In this document: positions 23,582-31,718 of the stretch, one piece after another
How the letters are laid out: every line of letters starts with the position of its first letter
How positions within the stretch are numbered: the stretch's first letter is position 1
NCBI GenBank assembly: GCA_027292925.1
Contig: JAPUGI010000261.1
Span: 1-34,499, forward strand
DNA length: 34,499 nt
Direction of reading: 5' to 3'
Origin: Gammaproteobacteria bacterium
GTDB lineage: Bacteria > Pseudomonadota > Gammaproteobacteria > Pseudomonadales > Azotimanducaceae
Translations under genes and position numbers: made by a program
Notes under the pieces: generated by a model
What the model saw: the letters and a program-made list of their open reading frames with translations, nothing else
Database searches by the model: none
What the model was told of the DNA's origin: nothing

Positions 23582-24757
23582 TCAAAGTTTGATGGGAGGA
23601 AGGATATGTTCAACCATCCTCACCCAGTAGGTCGAGCCCAGAGATAAAATCTCATCGTTAAAATCATAGCCTGGATTATGCACCATGCAGGATCCCTCCC
23701 CATCGCCGTTACCAATCCAGATATAGCTTCCAGGTCTTTCCATTAGCATAAACGCGAAATCCTCTGATCCCATGGCAGGTTTCGGCTGTAGGTTAACATT
23801 TTCAGCACCGACTATGTTACTCGCAACTTGTCCAGCAATCTGGGCTTCGAGTTCGGAATTGAGAGTGGGTGGATATCGGCGCTCATAGAAAAATTCACAA
23901 GTGGCACCATAGGCGCTACAGATCTCTGTTGCCATGTGCTGCATCTGTTTTTCCAATCGATCCTGAACTTTGGGGGAAAAGCAGCGGGTGCAGCCGCTGA
24001 TTTCCATATCATTGGGAATCACATTGTAGGCATCACCCGCATGAAATTGGGTCACACTTAATACAGCAGGTTCCTGGGGGTCAGTGAAGCGGCTGATAAT
24101 AGATTGGTAAGCCTCTACAATTTTGGTGCCGATCACGATGGGATCAATGGTGAATTGAGGCATGGCGGCATGGCCGCCGCGTCCGATGATTTTGACCCTG
24201 AATATGTCGAAAGCCGCCATCATGGGTCCGGCCTTAATGGCGAATGTACCAACCGCCATGCCGGGAATATTGTGCATGCCGAAGACCGATTCAACCGGAT
24301 ACTTGTCAAACAGACCCGCTTCAACCATGGCTTTACCACCACCTTCATTTTCTTCTGCCGGTTGGAATATGAAGTGGACAACCCCCTCAAAGTCATCGTT
24401 TTCAGAGAGATACCTGGCAGCACCGAGGAGCATGCAGGTATGACCATCATGGCCACATGCATGCATGAGTCCATCGTATTGAGACTTATGCTCGAAATCG
24501 TTCGCCTCAAGGATAGGTAAAGCATCAAGGTCGGCACGCAGGCCGATTGCCCTGTTACCTCTGCCTTTTTTAAGTGTGCCGACTACCCCCGTCCCGGCAA
24601 TACCTGTTTCGACTTCGATACCAAAGCTTTCCAGTTTTTCTGCAACGATTTTTGCTGTTCTATGCTCGTCGAATGCGATTTCCGGATGGGAATGTATATC
24701 CCGACGCCAGCTGGTCATTTCATTTTGGTATTGTTCGATCGCGGCGATGATCTTCAT
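23582..24757 (-). CDS. M20-family amidohydrolase (hippurate hydrolase-like)
   Basis: A 391-residue M20D peptidase/amidohydrolase. RRDIHSHPEIAFDE opens the catalytic domain, MHACGHDGHTCMLLGAA carries metal ligands, FQPAEENEGGGKAMVEAG holds the catalytic Glu pair, and GSEDFAFML is the C-terminal metal region. The dimerisation domain sits in the middle (IIGRGGHAAMPQFTIDP). It would hydrolyse N-acyl amino acids or similar amides in the cytoplasm. AGGA precedes the ATG. It is 25 bases downstream of the DUF481 gene on the same strand. Confidence 0.9.
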   Translation of the reverse strand: MKIIAAIEQYQNEMTSWRRDIHSHPEIAFDEHRTAKIVAEKLESFGIEVETGIAGTGVVGTLKKGRGNRAIGLRADLDALPILEANDFEHKSQYDGLMHACGHDGHTCMLLGAARYLSENDDFEGVVHFIFQPAEENEGGGKAMVEAGLFDKYPVESVFGMHNIPGMAVGTFAIKAGPMMAAFDIFRVKIIGRGGHAAMPQFTIDPIVIGTKIVEAYQSIISRFTDPQEPAVLSVTQFHAGDAYNVIPNDMEISGCTRCFSPKVQDRLEKQMQHMATEICSAYGATCEFFYERRYPPTLNSELEAQIAGQVASNIVGAENVNLQPKPAMGSEDFAFMLMERPGSYIWIGNGDGEGSCMVHNPGYDFNDEILSLGSTYWVRMVEHILPPIKL

Positions 24758-24782
24758 GTTTTGCTTGTCCTGAAAATTTGAC

Positions 24783-25484
24783 TTAAAATTTGTAAACCAG
24801 CGTGACGGAAGACTCTGTATCGGTTTTTTTCTTCCCGGCTGGTACGTCAGTGTTGTTTTTGATATTAACGGTAAGTTTCATCGCAAGACTACCAGCAATG
24901 TTGGCGCTCAGTGATGATTCCGATCTTGTTATTGTTGATTCATTACCGATTTCCGTGCTGAGGGATTGTTCAAACGTGGCATTCTCACTCAGTTGCCAGA
25001 CGTATTTCGCTGCCAGGCGAACAATGCCTTCATCTACACTTTCTCCGTTTTCCAGTTCTGACCTCCGGTAACCCAGGCCAATATCCCCTGTTAATGACAT
25101 GGTTGATTTTTCCATCAAGAGACGTGAATAGCCGCCAGTGATATCCGTTTGATAATCGAAGCCGTTGAACTTGTCTTCCTCGTGAGCGATTCGGCCAAAA
25201 ACCGATCCTTTCTCCAGTTTGTAATCAACCTGGTAAAACAGATAGGTTTTCTGTGCTGTCTTGATCTTGTCCTTGGATGAATTAAGTACGTCAAGATGCA
25301 CAGTATGCTTGTAACGATCTCCGCTATACACAACTTCGCCGCGAAACTTTATATTCTTCTCATCGGTATTGCCCGATGTAAAAACTGCGCCTAACTCAAC
25401 TTCAGCATCCCAAAAATTATCTTCTGACCCGTGAGCCATCATCGAGAGCCCGAGTAAGACAAAAGCGCCACCTCGTTTCATCAT
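24783..25484 (-). CDS. DUF481 outer-membrane beta-barrel protein (YdiY-like)
   Basis: A 233-residue exported protein with signal peptide MMKRGGAFVLLGLSMMAHG. The mature part is made of alternating beta-strands: ELGAVFTSGNTDEKNIKFRGEV at the start is a typical DUF481 motif. The chain ends in VTLVYKF, a terminal Phe expected for BAM-inserted outer-membrane proteins. AAGGA lies nine bases from the ATG. Function is unknown in the family. It is between ChaC (upstream) and M20 (downstream) on the minus strand. Confidence 0.85.
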   Translation of the reverse strand: MMKRGGAFVLLGLSMMAHGSEDNFWDAEVELGAVFTSGNTDEKNIKFRGEVVYSGDRYKHTVHLDVLNSSKDKIKTAQKTYLFYQVDYKLEKGSVFGRIAHEEDKFNGFDYQTDITGGYSRLLMEKSTMSLTGDIGLGYRRSELENGESVDEGIVRLAAKYVWQLSENATFEQSLSTEIGNESTITRSESSLSANIAGSLAMKLTVNIKNNTDVPAGKKKTDTESSVTLVYKF

Positions 25485-25541
25485 TTTGCTCGTCCTTCGC
25501 TGGTCGACGAAGCTTAGCAGAAATGGAAAAGTCCGCGTTCC

Positions 25542-26078
25542 CTAGGTGTTTTCCTCGATCAGCCGAACTTCCTGCAAAACTGAATCTACATGGGCATCGG
25601 TAGCATTCATTTGTTGCAGCGATTCATACAATTTGTAAACGTACTCGGTATTTGACCCGCTCGGACCATGAGCGGAGGCGATCTGTTTGGCGATATCGGA
25701 GTAGGGTGCCTCACCAAGATAGTTGGGATTCCCGGATGTAGCATGGTAAGTAATACCGGGTGTGAAATTGGTTTCGTCAAAAAAGATGTCAATATTAAGT
25801 CTCTCATAACCGCCTTTTTCCCGATGATCCAAACTTGCAAGCACTTCGTCCCGGTGTTCCTGGCCCACTCGATAGGCACGTCCCCGGCATACTTCGCCAG
25901 GTTGACTGATCAGTGTTACCACCCGGCCAGGGCTCGAAGGTGTGCCTCGATGATCAATAGAACCCTGCCAGAAACGGCGAGACCAGTCTTTGATGTAGGC
26001 TGGTTGTTGTTCAACATAGGGGAAATCCACTCGCCAGATAATAGAACCGTAGCCGAAAACCCAGAGGTCATCGTTCAT
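25542..26078 (-). CDS. chaC: ChaC-like gamma-glutamylcyclotransferase
   Basis: A 178-residue enzyme of the ChaC family that cleaves glutathione to 5-oxoproline and Cys-Gly. The glycine-rich nucleotide-like loop reads WVFGYGSIIWR, and the catalytic Glu is expected in DHREKGGYERL. SPGRVVTLI lies between them. Its start overlaps the HAD gene stop (ATGA), so the two are coupled. It fits with the GSTs nearby as part of glutathione metabolism, although that link is only positional. Confidence 0.88.
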   Translation of the reverse strand: MNDDLWVFGYGSIIWRVDFPYVEQQPAYIKDWSRRFWQGSIDHRGTPSSPGRVVTLISQPGEVCRGRAYRVGQEHRDEVLASLDHREKGGYERLNIDIFFDETNFTPGITYHATSGNPNYLGEAPYSDIAKQIASAHGPSGSNTEYVYKLYESLQQMNATDAHVDSVLQEVRLIEENT

Positions 26079-26938
26079 TGATCGATCTGGTCGTCAATTA
26101 GATCATTGTGCCTGTGAATATACTCAACCACGTCCAGGATGCCGTCTTCATCGTGATTGCCACACACAAATTTAGCGTGGATGTGCAGTGCTTCGTCACC
26201 GTCGCCCATGGCAACACCGTGGCCAACTTCCTTGAGCATGGGCAGATCATTGAGCTGGTCGCCGACGGCACAGATATTGTCCGGGCTGAGGCTAAACAGC
26301 GTGGCGAGCTTACTTAGTCCGTGCCACTTGGTAACGTCTGCAAGTGTGATTTCACAGTAGCAATGTTCGGAGCCAAGGTGAGGGACGACGATGGTGTGAT
26401 AGATTTCAGGAAAAGACTGGTGAATTTTTTTACAGAACGTTTTTAGCTGGTGTTCATCACCGAATGTACCGCAGACCAGGAACTCTGGTTCCTGGTGTAG
26501 CAGGTCACCCTTGCCACTCCAGAGCCTGTTGTCGTCAAAGTACTTTCGAACGACCCTGGACCAGGGAACAGCATCATCAACGACGAAATCCGGACCGCCA
26601 CGATCATGCGCATCCCTCTGCGCGAACAGGGCAAGTTCTGTATCTCGCACGATGTAAACGATGTCACTGAGTTGTGATGTGGAATAAGTAGTTTCGTAAT
26701 GGGTTTCAGCGCTCGGTGTTTTTACAAGTGCGCCGCCATTACAGACCGCATAAACATCGAAGCCAAGATTATCAATAACGAACCTCGTTGTGCGATAACG
26801 TCTCCCGGTTACAATGACCACTTCCACGCCGGTTTCGTGCAGGTTTTTGAGTTCTGTGCGGGTAGCAGGTAACACCTGGTGGTTACCAACGGCAAGTGTG
26901 CCGTCAAGATCAAGGGCAAGCATCTTGATGGGTGGCAT
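26075..26938 (-). CDS. HAD-superfamily hydrolase, Cof/YidA type
   Basis: A 287-residue HAD phosphatase. Motif I is LALDLDGTL, motif II VVIVTGR, and motifs III/IV are in the C-terminal part (VTKWHGLSKL, then GDQLNDLPMLKEVGHGVAMGDG). A type-IIB cap domain lies between. It would dephosphorylate a sugar phosphate or similar metabolite in the cytoplasm. It is the first gene of the minus-strand run HAD-ChaC-DUF481-M20-DoxX and is divergent from the membrane protein gene at 27044. Confidence 0.88.
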   Translation of the reverse strand: MPPIKMLALDLDGTLAVGNHQVLPATRTELKNLHETGVEVVIVTGRRYRTTRFVIDNLGFDVYAVCNGGALVKTPSAETHYETTYSTSQLSDIVYIVRDTELALFAQRDAHDRGGPDFVVDDAVPWSRVVRKYFDDNRLWSGKGDLLHQEPEFLVCGTFGDEHQLKTFCKKIHQSFPEIYHTIVVPHLGSEHCYCEITLADVTKWHGLSKLATLFSLSPDNICAVGDQLNDLPMLKEVGHGVAMGDGDEALHIHAKFVCGNHDEDGILDVVEYIHRHNDLIDDQIDQ

Positions 26939-26992
26939 TGATTAACTCAAGTTTAAAACGTTAGGCTCACTATAGTTTAACAATATGCACGA

Positions 26993-27022
26993 TTGAAATG
27001 CGCTTATTTGCACTGCTACAAT
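26993..27022 (+). promoter_or_regulatory. predicted sigma-70 promoter
   Basis: TTGAAA and TACAAT are separated by 18 bases upstream of the gene at 27044, in the 105-base divergent region. The predicted transcript would start just before the AAGGAG ribosome site. Confidence 0.4.
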
Positions 27023-27043
27023 CAACTAACTGAAGGAGCTACT

Positions 27044-27637
27044 ATGAAGACACTGAGGCATTACTTTATCAGTGATGATTTAGACGATCTGGAATTGCTT
27101 GAAGAACAACTGGAGTCTGCTGGAATTGAAAGTCCGCAAATCCATGTGCTGAGCGAGGACGGTGTCGGCGTTGCCAACCACATTCACCTGCATGCGGTGC
27201 AGTCTCTGTTTACGCGCGATGTCGTGCATTCCGCCGAGGTAGGCGCGTTGGTCGGACTGGCAGGAGTTATTTTAGTGCTCGGTGGTGCATTCGTGCTCGA
27301 CCTACCGGACGAAATAATCGGTTGGATGCCTTATATTTTCCTGTCTATTGTCATCTTTGGATTTTGTACATGGGAAGGTGGTTTGATTGGTATCCAACGG
27401 CCGAATTACCACTTTAAGAAATTTGAAGAAGCCTTAAATGAGGGTAAACACGTGTTTATCGTCGATCTGGATCCGGATCAGGAAGTTGAGTTAAGCGAGG
27501 TGGTTAAGCACCACCCGAATCTGAAAGATATGGGAACAGAAGTGGGCACACCACACTTCATTTTCGCAATGCTGCACTGGTTGTACGCGTTTATCGATCG
27601 CAATCTGTTTAGCCGGGATCAGCTCAAGCAAAAATAA
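27044..27637 (+). CDS. conserved inner-membrane protein with two helices
   Basis: A 197-residue protein. The ORF track starts at 26993; the ATG at 27044 has a perfect AAGGAG upstream and is chosen. Residues 1-60 are soluble and charged (SDDLDDLELLEEQLESAG). Two hydrophobic helices follow (VGALVGLAGVILVLGGAFVL and IIGWMPYIFLSIVIFGFCTW), then a Gly-rich GGLIGIQRPN and a soluble C-terminus. Databases have called such proteins NAD/FAD-utilising, but I see no nucleotide-binding motif and treat the function as unknown. The dihaem cytochrome gene follows by 15 bases. Confidence 0.75.
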   Translation: MKTLRHYFISDDLDDLELLEEQLESAGIESPQIHVLSEDGVGVANHIHLHAVQSLFTRDVVHSAEVGALVGLAGVILVLGGAFVLDLPDEIIGWMPYIFLSIVIFGFCTWEGGLIGIQRPNYHFKKFEEALNEGKHVFIVDLDPDQEVELSEVVKHHPNLKDMGTEVGTPHFIFAMLHWLYAFIDRNLFSRDQLKQK

Positions 27638-27652
27638 TAAGGATAGGTTTCG

Positions 27653-28261
27653 ATGAAAGTAGTAAAGATTTTTCTATGTTTTTTATCATCTATTGTATTT
27701 TTCACAACCGCTGCTGCCCAGGAAATGGGTTATGCGATATGTGTGACTTGTCATGGCGCGGATGGCGCGGGTAATATTGCTCTTAATTCTCCGGCGATTG
27801 CGGGACAGGAGTCGTGGTACGTGGAGACCCAGCTTAAGAATTTCAAAGCAGGTATACGCGGAGCACACAAAGCTGATATATACGGTATGCAGATGCGGCC
27901 CATGGCATTAACGCTCGCAGACGATGCAGCGGTCACTCGCGTATCGGGTTATGTCAGTTCCATGAAGCCCGCAAGAATAACTAACACCGTCGAGGGGAAC
28001 CTAGACACAGGAAAAGCACTCTATGCAGTGTGCGCAGCATGCCATGGTCAGGATGCGAAGGGTCTAAAGGCGATGAATTCGCCGAATCTCACGCTCCAAC
28101 AGGACTGGTATATGGTTCGTCAACTTCAGAACTTTAAGGCAGGGTTAAGGGGTTCTGATCCGAAAGATGTGTTTGGTCAGCAGATGCGACCCATGGCGAT
28201 GATACTTGCCAATGACCAGGCAATAAATGATGTTGTTGCGTATATTAATTCGTTACGCTAG
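27653..28261 (+). CDS. dihaem cytochrome c (c4-like)
   Basis: A 202-residue exported protein with signal peptide MKVVKIFLCFLSSIVFFTTAAAQ and two haem-c sites, CVTCH (30-34) and CAACH (127-131). Each is followed by a WY...QLKNFKAGIRG...QMRPM segment, the second Met being a likely axial ligand. It is a periplasmic electron carrier, most simply the donor to the adjacent cytochrome oxidase. It is convergent with the cox operon, with five bases between stops. Its two halves closely resemble the two haem domains fused to subunit II. Confidence 0.92.
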   Translation: MKVVKIFLCFLSSIVFFTTAAAQEMGYAICVTCHGADGAGNIALNSPAIAGQESWYVETQLKNFKAGIRGAHKADIYGMQMRPMALTLADDAAVTRVSGYVSSMKPARITNTVEGNLDTGKALYAVCAACHGQDAKGLKAMNSPNLTLQQDWYMVRQLQNFKAGLRGSDPKDVFGQQMRPMAMILANDQAINDVVAYINSLR

Positions 28262-28266
28262 CTTCC

Positions 28267-28584
28267 TCAGGACGCGAAAAAGAGCAAGCGTGTAGAAAAA
28301 ATGTATTCTGCTTCCAGGACCATCATGCCAATAAGCACAAGTAAAAGAGCGGGTGGTCCGAGTATTGCGCAGGCGAGCGCCAATCTTTCCCATGCCATAT
28401 GCATAAAAATCGCAATAATGAACCCGGCCTTGAGGAACATAAAAGTAAGGATCAGGCTCCATCGCAATAATCCCTGGAATCCAAGAACATCAACCAAATA
28501 GGACAAGGTGCTTAGTACGAAAAGCAGAAACCAAATCCATAGATAGATTTTGATCGGATGCTGCTGACCTTCTGTCGCTTCCAT
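28267..28584 (-). CDS. cytochrome c oxidase subunit IV (prokaryotic type)
   Basis: A 105-residue protein with three predicted helices, typical of the small subunit IV of bacterial haem-copper oxidases (CyoD/CtaF type): HPIKIYLWIWFLLFVLSTLSYLVDV, then LKAGFIIAIFMHMAWERL and a third helix. It probably stabilises the complex. It is the last gene of the operon and lies nine bases after the upstream subunit III stop. Confidence 0.85.
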   Translation of the reverse strand: MEATEGQQHPIKIYLWIWFLLFVLSTLSYLVDVLGFQGLLRWSLILTFMFLKAGFIIAIFMHMAWERLALACAILGPPALLLVLIGMMVLEAEYIFSTRLLFFAS

Positions 28585-28593
28585 ACTAATTCC

Positions 28594-29280
28594 TCACCAA
28601 AGATAAAATAACGCGAAAATAAAGACCCACACCAGGTCTACAAAGTGCCAATACAGACCGGCAATTTCTACGGCGGCATAACCAGATTTTTCGAAATCTC
28701 CCCGATAGACCTTGAAGGCGACTGTGCACAGATAAATCACACCGATCGAAACATGCGCGCCGTGAAAGCCGGTGATCATGAAAAAACAAGATCCAAACTG
28801 CGCCGCTCCCATGGGGTTGCCCCAGGGCCTGACACCTTCCTCGATGAGTTTGGTCCACTCGAAGGCCTGCATACCGACGAAAGATGCCCCAAAAGCGGCA
28901 GTCGCCAGAATCAGCAGTGCGGTTGTTTTGCGGTCTTTGCGATAACCAAAATTCACCGCCATGGCCATTGTTCCTCTGCTGCTGATCCGGATAAACGTCA
29001 TGATCGCAATCAGGATGAGAGGCATGTGTTGTCCGAACAGCGTCAGCGCGAACACTTCACTGGGGTTGGGCCAGGGGACAGTGGTGGTAGCCCTCACGCT
29101 CATATAACTCGTGAGGAAACAACTAAAAATGAAAGTGTCACTCAGGAGAAAAATCCACATCATGGCTTTGCCCCAGTGCACCTGGAACGTTTGCTTATCA
29201 GCAGACCAGTCTTCGACTATGCCCGGCAGCCCTTCTGCAAGTAAGGTTCCCGCCGGATTAGCGATTACGGTTTCCGTCAT
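28594..29280 (-). CDS. cytochrome c oxidase subunit III
   Basis: A 228-residue subunit III with about five helices: WIFLLSDTFIFSCFLTSYM, GASFVGMQAFEWTKLIEEG, FFMITGFHGAHVSIGVIYL and YWHFVDLVWVFIFALFYLW. The EW and HGxHV motifs are typical. Subunit III shapes proton uptake and stabilises subunit I. This is the second of two tandem subunit III genes and the more canonical one. Confidence 0.9.
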   Translation of the reverse strand: MTETVIANPAGTLLAEGLPGIVEDWSADKQTFQVHWGKAMMWIFLLSDTFIFSCFLTSYMSVRATTTVPWPNPSEVFALTLFGQHMPLILIAIMTFIRISSRGTMAMAVNFGYRKDRKTTALLILATAAFGASFVGMQAFEWTKLIEEGVRPWGNPMGAAQFGSCFFMITGFHGAHVSIGVIYLCTVAFKVYRGDFEKSGYAAVEIAGLYWHFVDLVWVFIFALFYLW

Positions 29281-29307
29281 GATGATGAGTCCCGATCTAA
29301 TAGACAG

Positions 29308-29973
29308 TTAAGTAGACAACAGCAGAGCAAATATCACGATCCATACAACGAGCAGGAAGTGCCAATAATTTCTGCACAACTCAACACTCAGTTTGATTTG
29401 TTCGAGTTCCACACCGGCAAGGACACGGATAGAAGTCCTTGACCATACCCAAAGCCCACCAAGCAAATGCAGTCCGTGTATACCTGTAAACAGGTAAAAG
29501 AATGCATTGGCTGGATTCGAACGCAAGGCGTAGCCTGCTTCATTTAGCTGCTGCCACGCTATCAACTGTCCCGCCACAAATGCGCCAGTAAATATTCCGG
29601 TTGCCAACAACGTAACCTTGACGCCGTTAGCATCCTGGTTTGCCGCTGACCTTGCGCACTTATGAATTGATAAACTGCCCAGGATCAGCAGCAGCGTGTT
29701 GAACCAGAGCAGCCCTGGTTCATCAAGGGGACGCCAGTCGTTCAATTCCATGCGCATGAAGTAGGCACTGATAAACAGCGAAAACATACTGGTAACGACG
29801 GCGAGAAAAACAATCAGGCCGGTTTTAGCAGTAGGGGACTCGCTGGCTAAATCTTCTCGCCTATCGACGCCGGTTCCTTCCGTCAACCAGGGTTTCTCGA
29901 GCACCCGTTGACGCAATAGCCACCAGTACGAGATACCTACCGCAGCGAAAATAAAGATGATGATGGTGATCAT
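29308..29973 (-). CDS. cytochrome c oxidase subunit III-like protein (second copy)
   Basis: A 221-residue helical protein with the subunit III pattern (FLAVVTSMFSLFISAYFMRM, FVAGQLIAWQQLNEAGY, FYLFTGIHGLHLLGGLWVW, YWHFLLVVWIVIFALLL). It differs from the copy at 28594 by an extra N-terminal helix and a different polar loop. It lies two bases from the coxA stop and is in the same operon. It may form a heteromer or have an assembly role; only the family is clear. Confidence 0.87.
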   Translation of the reverse strand: MITIIIFIFAAVGISYWWLLRQRVLEKPWLTEGTGVDRREDLASESPTAKTGLIVFLAVVTSMFSLFISAYFMRMELNDWRPLDEPGLLWFNTLLLILGSLSIHKCARSAANQDANGVKVTLLATGIFTGAFVAGQLIAWQQLNEAGYALRSNPANAFFYLFTGIHGLHLLGGLWVWSRTSIRVLAGVELEQIKLSVELCRNYWHFLLVVWIVIFALLLST

Positions 29974-29975
29974 GG

Positions 29976-31718
29976 CTAGCTTGCCGCTACTTCTACATCG
30001 GCAGGTGGCTCATTCTGCGGCGTAAAGTCCTTGTCTGCGCCTGGCACGCTATATTCATACGCCCATCTATACACCTGGGGCAATTCCGGACCCCAATTAC
30101 CGTGTATCGGAGGTGTTTGAGGTGTCTGCCACTCAAGTGTGGTGGCATTCCAGGGATTGGGACCTGCCGGTTTTCCTTTAAACAAACTCCAGATCATGTT
30201 GACGAAGAAGAGAATTTGCGTGGCCGCAACAAATATAGCGGCTACTGTTATACCGGTATTCATGGCAAGGGCCGATTCGGGAATGAAGTCGATCCCTTCG
30301 TAGGCGTAGTATCTGCGTGGTACGCCCAGGAAACCCAGGTAATGCATGGGTAAGTAGATAGAATATGTGCCTAAAAAGGTAAACCAGAAATGGAACTTGC
30401 CAAGCGTGCTGTTGAACATCTTGCCTGTAACCTTAGGAAACCAGTGATAGATGGCGCCAAACACGACCAGAATGGGTGACACGCCCATGACCATAAGGAA
30501 ATGAGCGACGACGAAATAGGTATCCGAAAGCGGCAAGTCAACGACAACATTCCCCAGGAAAATACCGGTCAACCCGCCATGAATAAAGGTAAAGATAAAA
30601 CCAATGGCAAATAACATGGGCACTGTCAGATGGATGTTTCCCTGCCAGAGCGTCAGTACCCAGTTGTAGACTTTTATCGCTGTGGGTACCGCAATGATCA
30701 GCGTTGTCGTTGCAAAAAAGAATCCGAAGTATGGGTTCATGCCACTGACATACATATGATGAGCCCAGACGATAAAACTGAGGCCGCCAATACCGACGAT
30801 AGCCCATACCATCATGCGATAACCAAAGATGTTTTTTCGGGCATGAACACTGAGCAGATCAGATACGATACCAAAGGCAGGCAAGGCAACAATGTAAACT
30901 TCCGGATGACCAAAAAACCAGAAGAGATGCTGAAACAACACCGGGCTTCCACCACCGTAGGCAGTTTGTTCACCCATGTGAACAATGGCAGGCATAAAAA
31001 AGCTGGTGCCGAGCAGACGATCCAACAACATCATAATGGCGCTAACTAGGAGGGCAGGGAAGGCGAGCAAGCCGAGAATTGTTGCAGTGAATATACCCCA
31101 GACTGACAAAGGCATTCGCATCATCGTCATGCCCCTGGTTCGCGCCTGGAGTACGGTTGTCACGTAATTCAAACCACCCATTGTAAAAGCAACAATAAAC
31201 ACCGCGAGGGAAACCAACATCAGGATGATTCCCCATTCGGCACCTGGTGTACCAAACAAAATTGCCTGCGGCGGATATAGCGTCCATCCTGCACCGGTGG
31301 GTCCACCGGTGACAAAAAAGCTCGCCATCAAAATAATCACCGACACCAGATACACCCAGACACTCAGCATATTCATATAGGGAAACACCATATCCCTGGC
31401 GCCGACCATCAAGGGAATGAGATAGTTGCCAAAACCGCCCAGGAGAAGCGCGGTGAGAAGATAAATCACCATGATCATCCCGTGCATGGTGACGAATTGC
31501 ATGTATTCACTGGGATCAATGATGGAAACGGACTCTGGGAACCCGAGCTGCACACGCATCGTCACAGAAAGCCCCAATGCGACTAGACCTACTGCTATGG
31601 CAATTAATCCGTACTGGATGGCAATGACCTTATGGTCCTGGCTCCAGATGTATTTTGTGATGAAGCTTTTGGGATGTGATAGTTCTTGTCCTCTGTCTGC
31701 GAGTGCGACGTATGTCAT
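29976..31718 (-). CDS. ctaD: cytochrome c oxidase subunit I
   Basis: A 580-residue, ~12-helix catalytic subunit that reduces O2 and pumps protons. The CuB/Tyr site is in WFFGHPEVYIVALP (Glu of the D-channel and the His-Tyr pair), followed by the HH pair in WAHHMYVSGM; VPTAIKVYNW carries the K-channel Lys. DMVFPYMN is the D-channel entrance. These mark an A-family oxidase. It starts in the last base of the subunit II stop (TGATG), so translation is coupled. Confidence 0.95.
   Translation of the reverse strand: MTYVALADRGQELSHPKSFITKYIWSQDHKVIAIQYGLIAIAVGLVALGLSVTMRVQLGFPESVSIIDPSEYMQFVTMHGMIMVIYLLTALLLGGFGNYLIPLMVGARDMVFPYMNMLSVWVYLVSVIILMASFFVTGGPTGAGWTLYPPQAILFGTPGAEWGIILMLVSLAVFIVAFTMGGLNYVTTVLQARTRGMTMMRMPLSVWGIFTATILGLLAFPALLVSAIMMLLDRLLGTSFFMPAIVHMGEQTAYGGGSPVLFQHLFWFFGHPEVYIVALPAFGIVSDLLSVHARKNIFGYRMMVWAIVGIGGLSFIVWAHHMYVSGMNPYFGFFFATTTLIIAVPTAIKVYNWVLTLWQGNIHLTVPMLFAIGFIFTFIHGGLTGIFLGNVVVDLPLSDTYFVVAHFLMVMGVSPILVVFGAIYHWFPKVTGKMFNSTLGKFHFWFTFLGTYSIYLPMHYLGFLGVPRRYYAYEGIDFIPESALAMNTGITVAAIFVAATQILFFVNMIWSLFKGKPAGPNPWNATTLEWQTPQTPPIHGNWGPELPQVYRWAYEYSVPGADKDFTPQNEPPADVEVAAS

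Noticed and set aside
28645-29244. 199-residue plus-strand ORF opposite the subunit III gene
   Set aside because: It is fully antisense to a clearly recognisable subunit III, has no domain and no ribosome site.
30630-31049. 139-residue plus-strand ORF opposite subunit I
   Set aside because: Shadow of the conserved subunit I gene, with low-complexity content and no family features.
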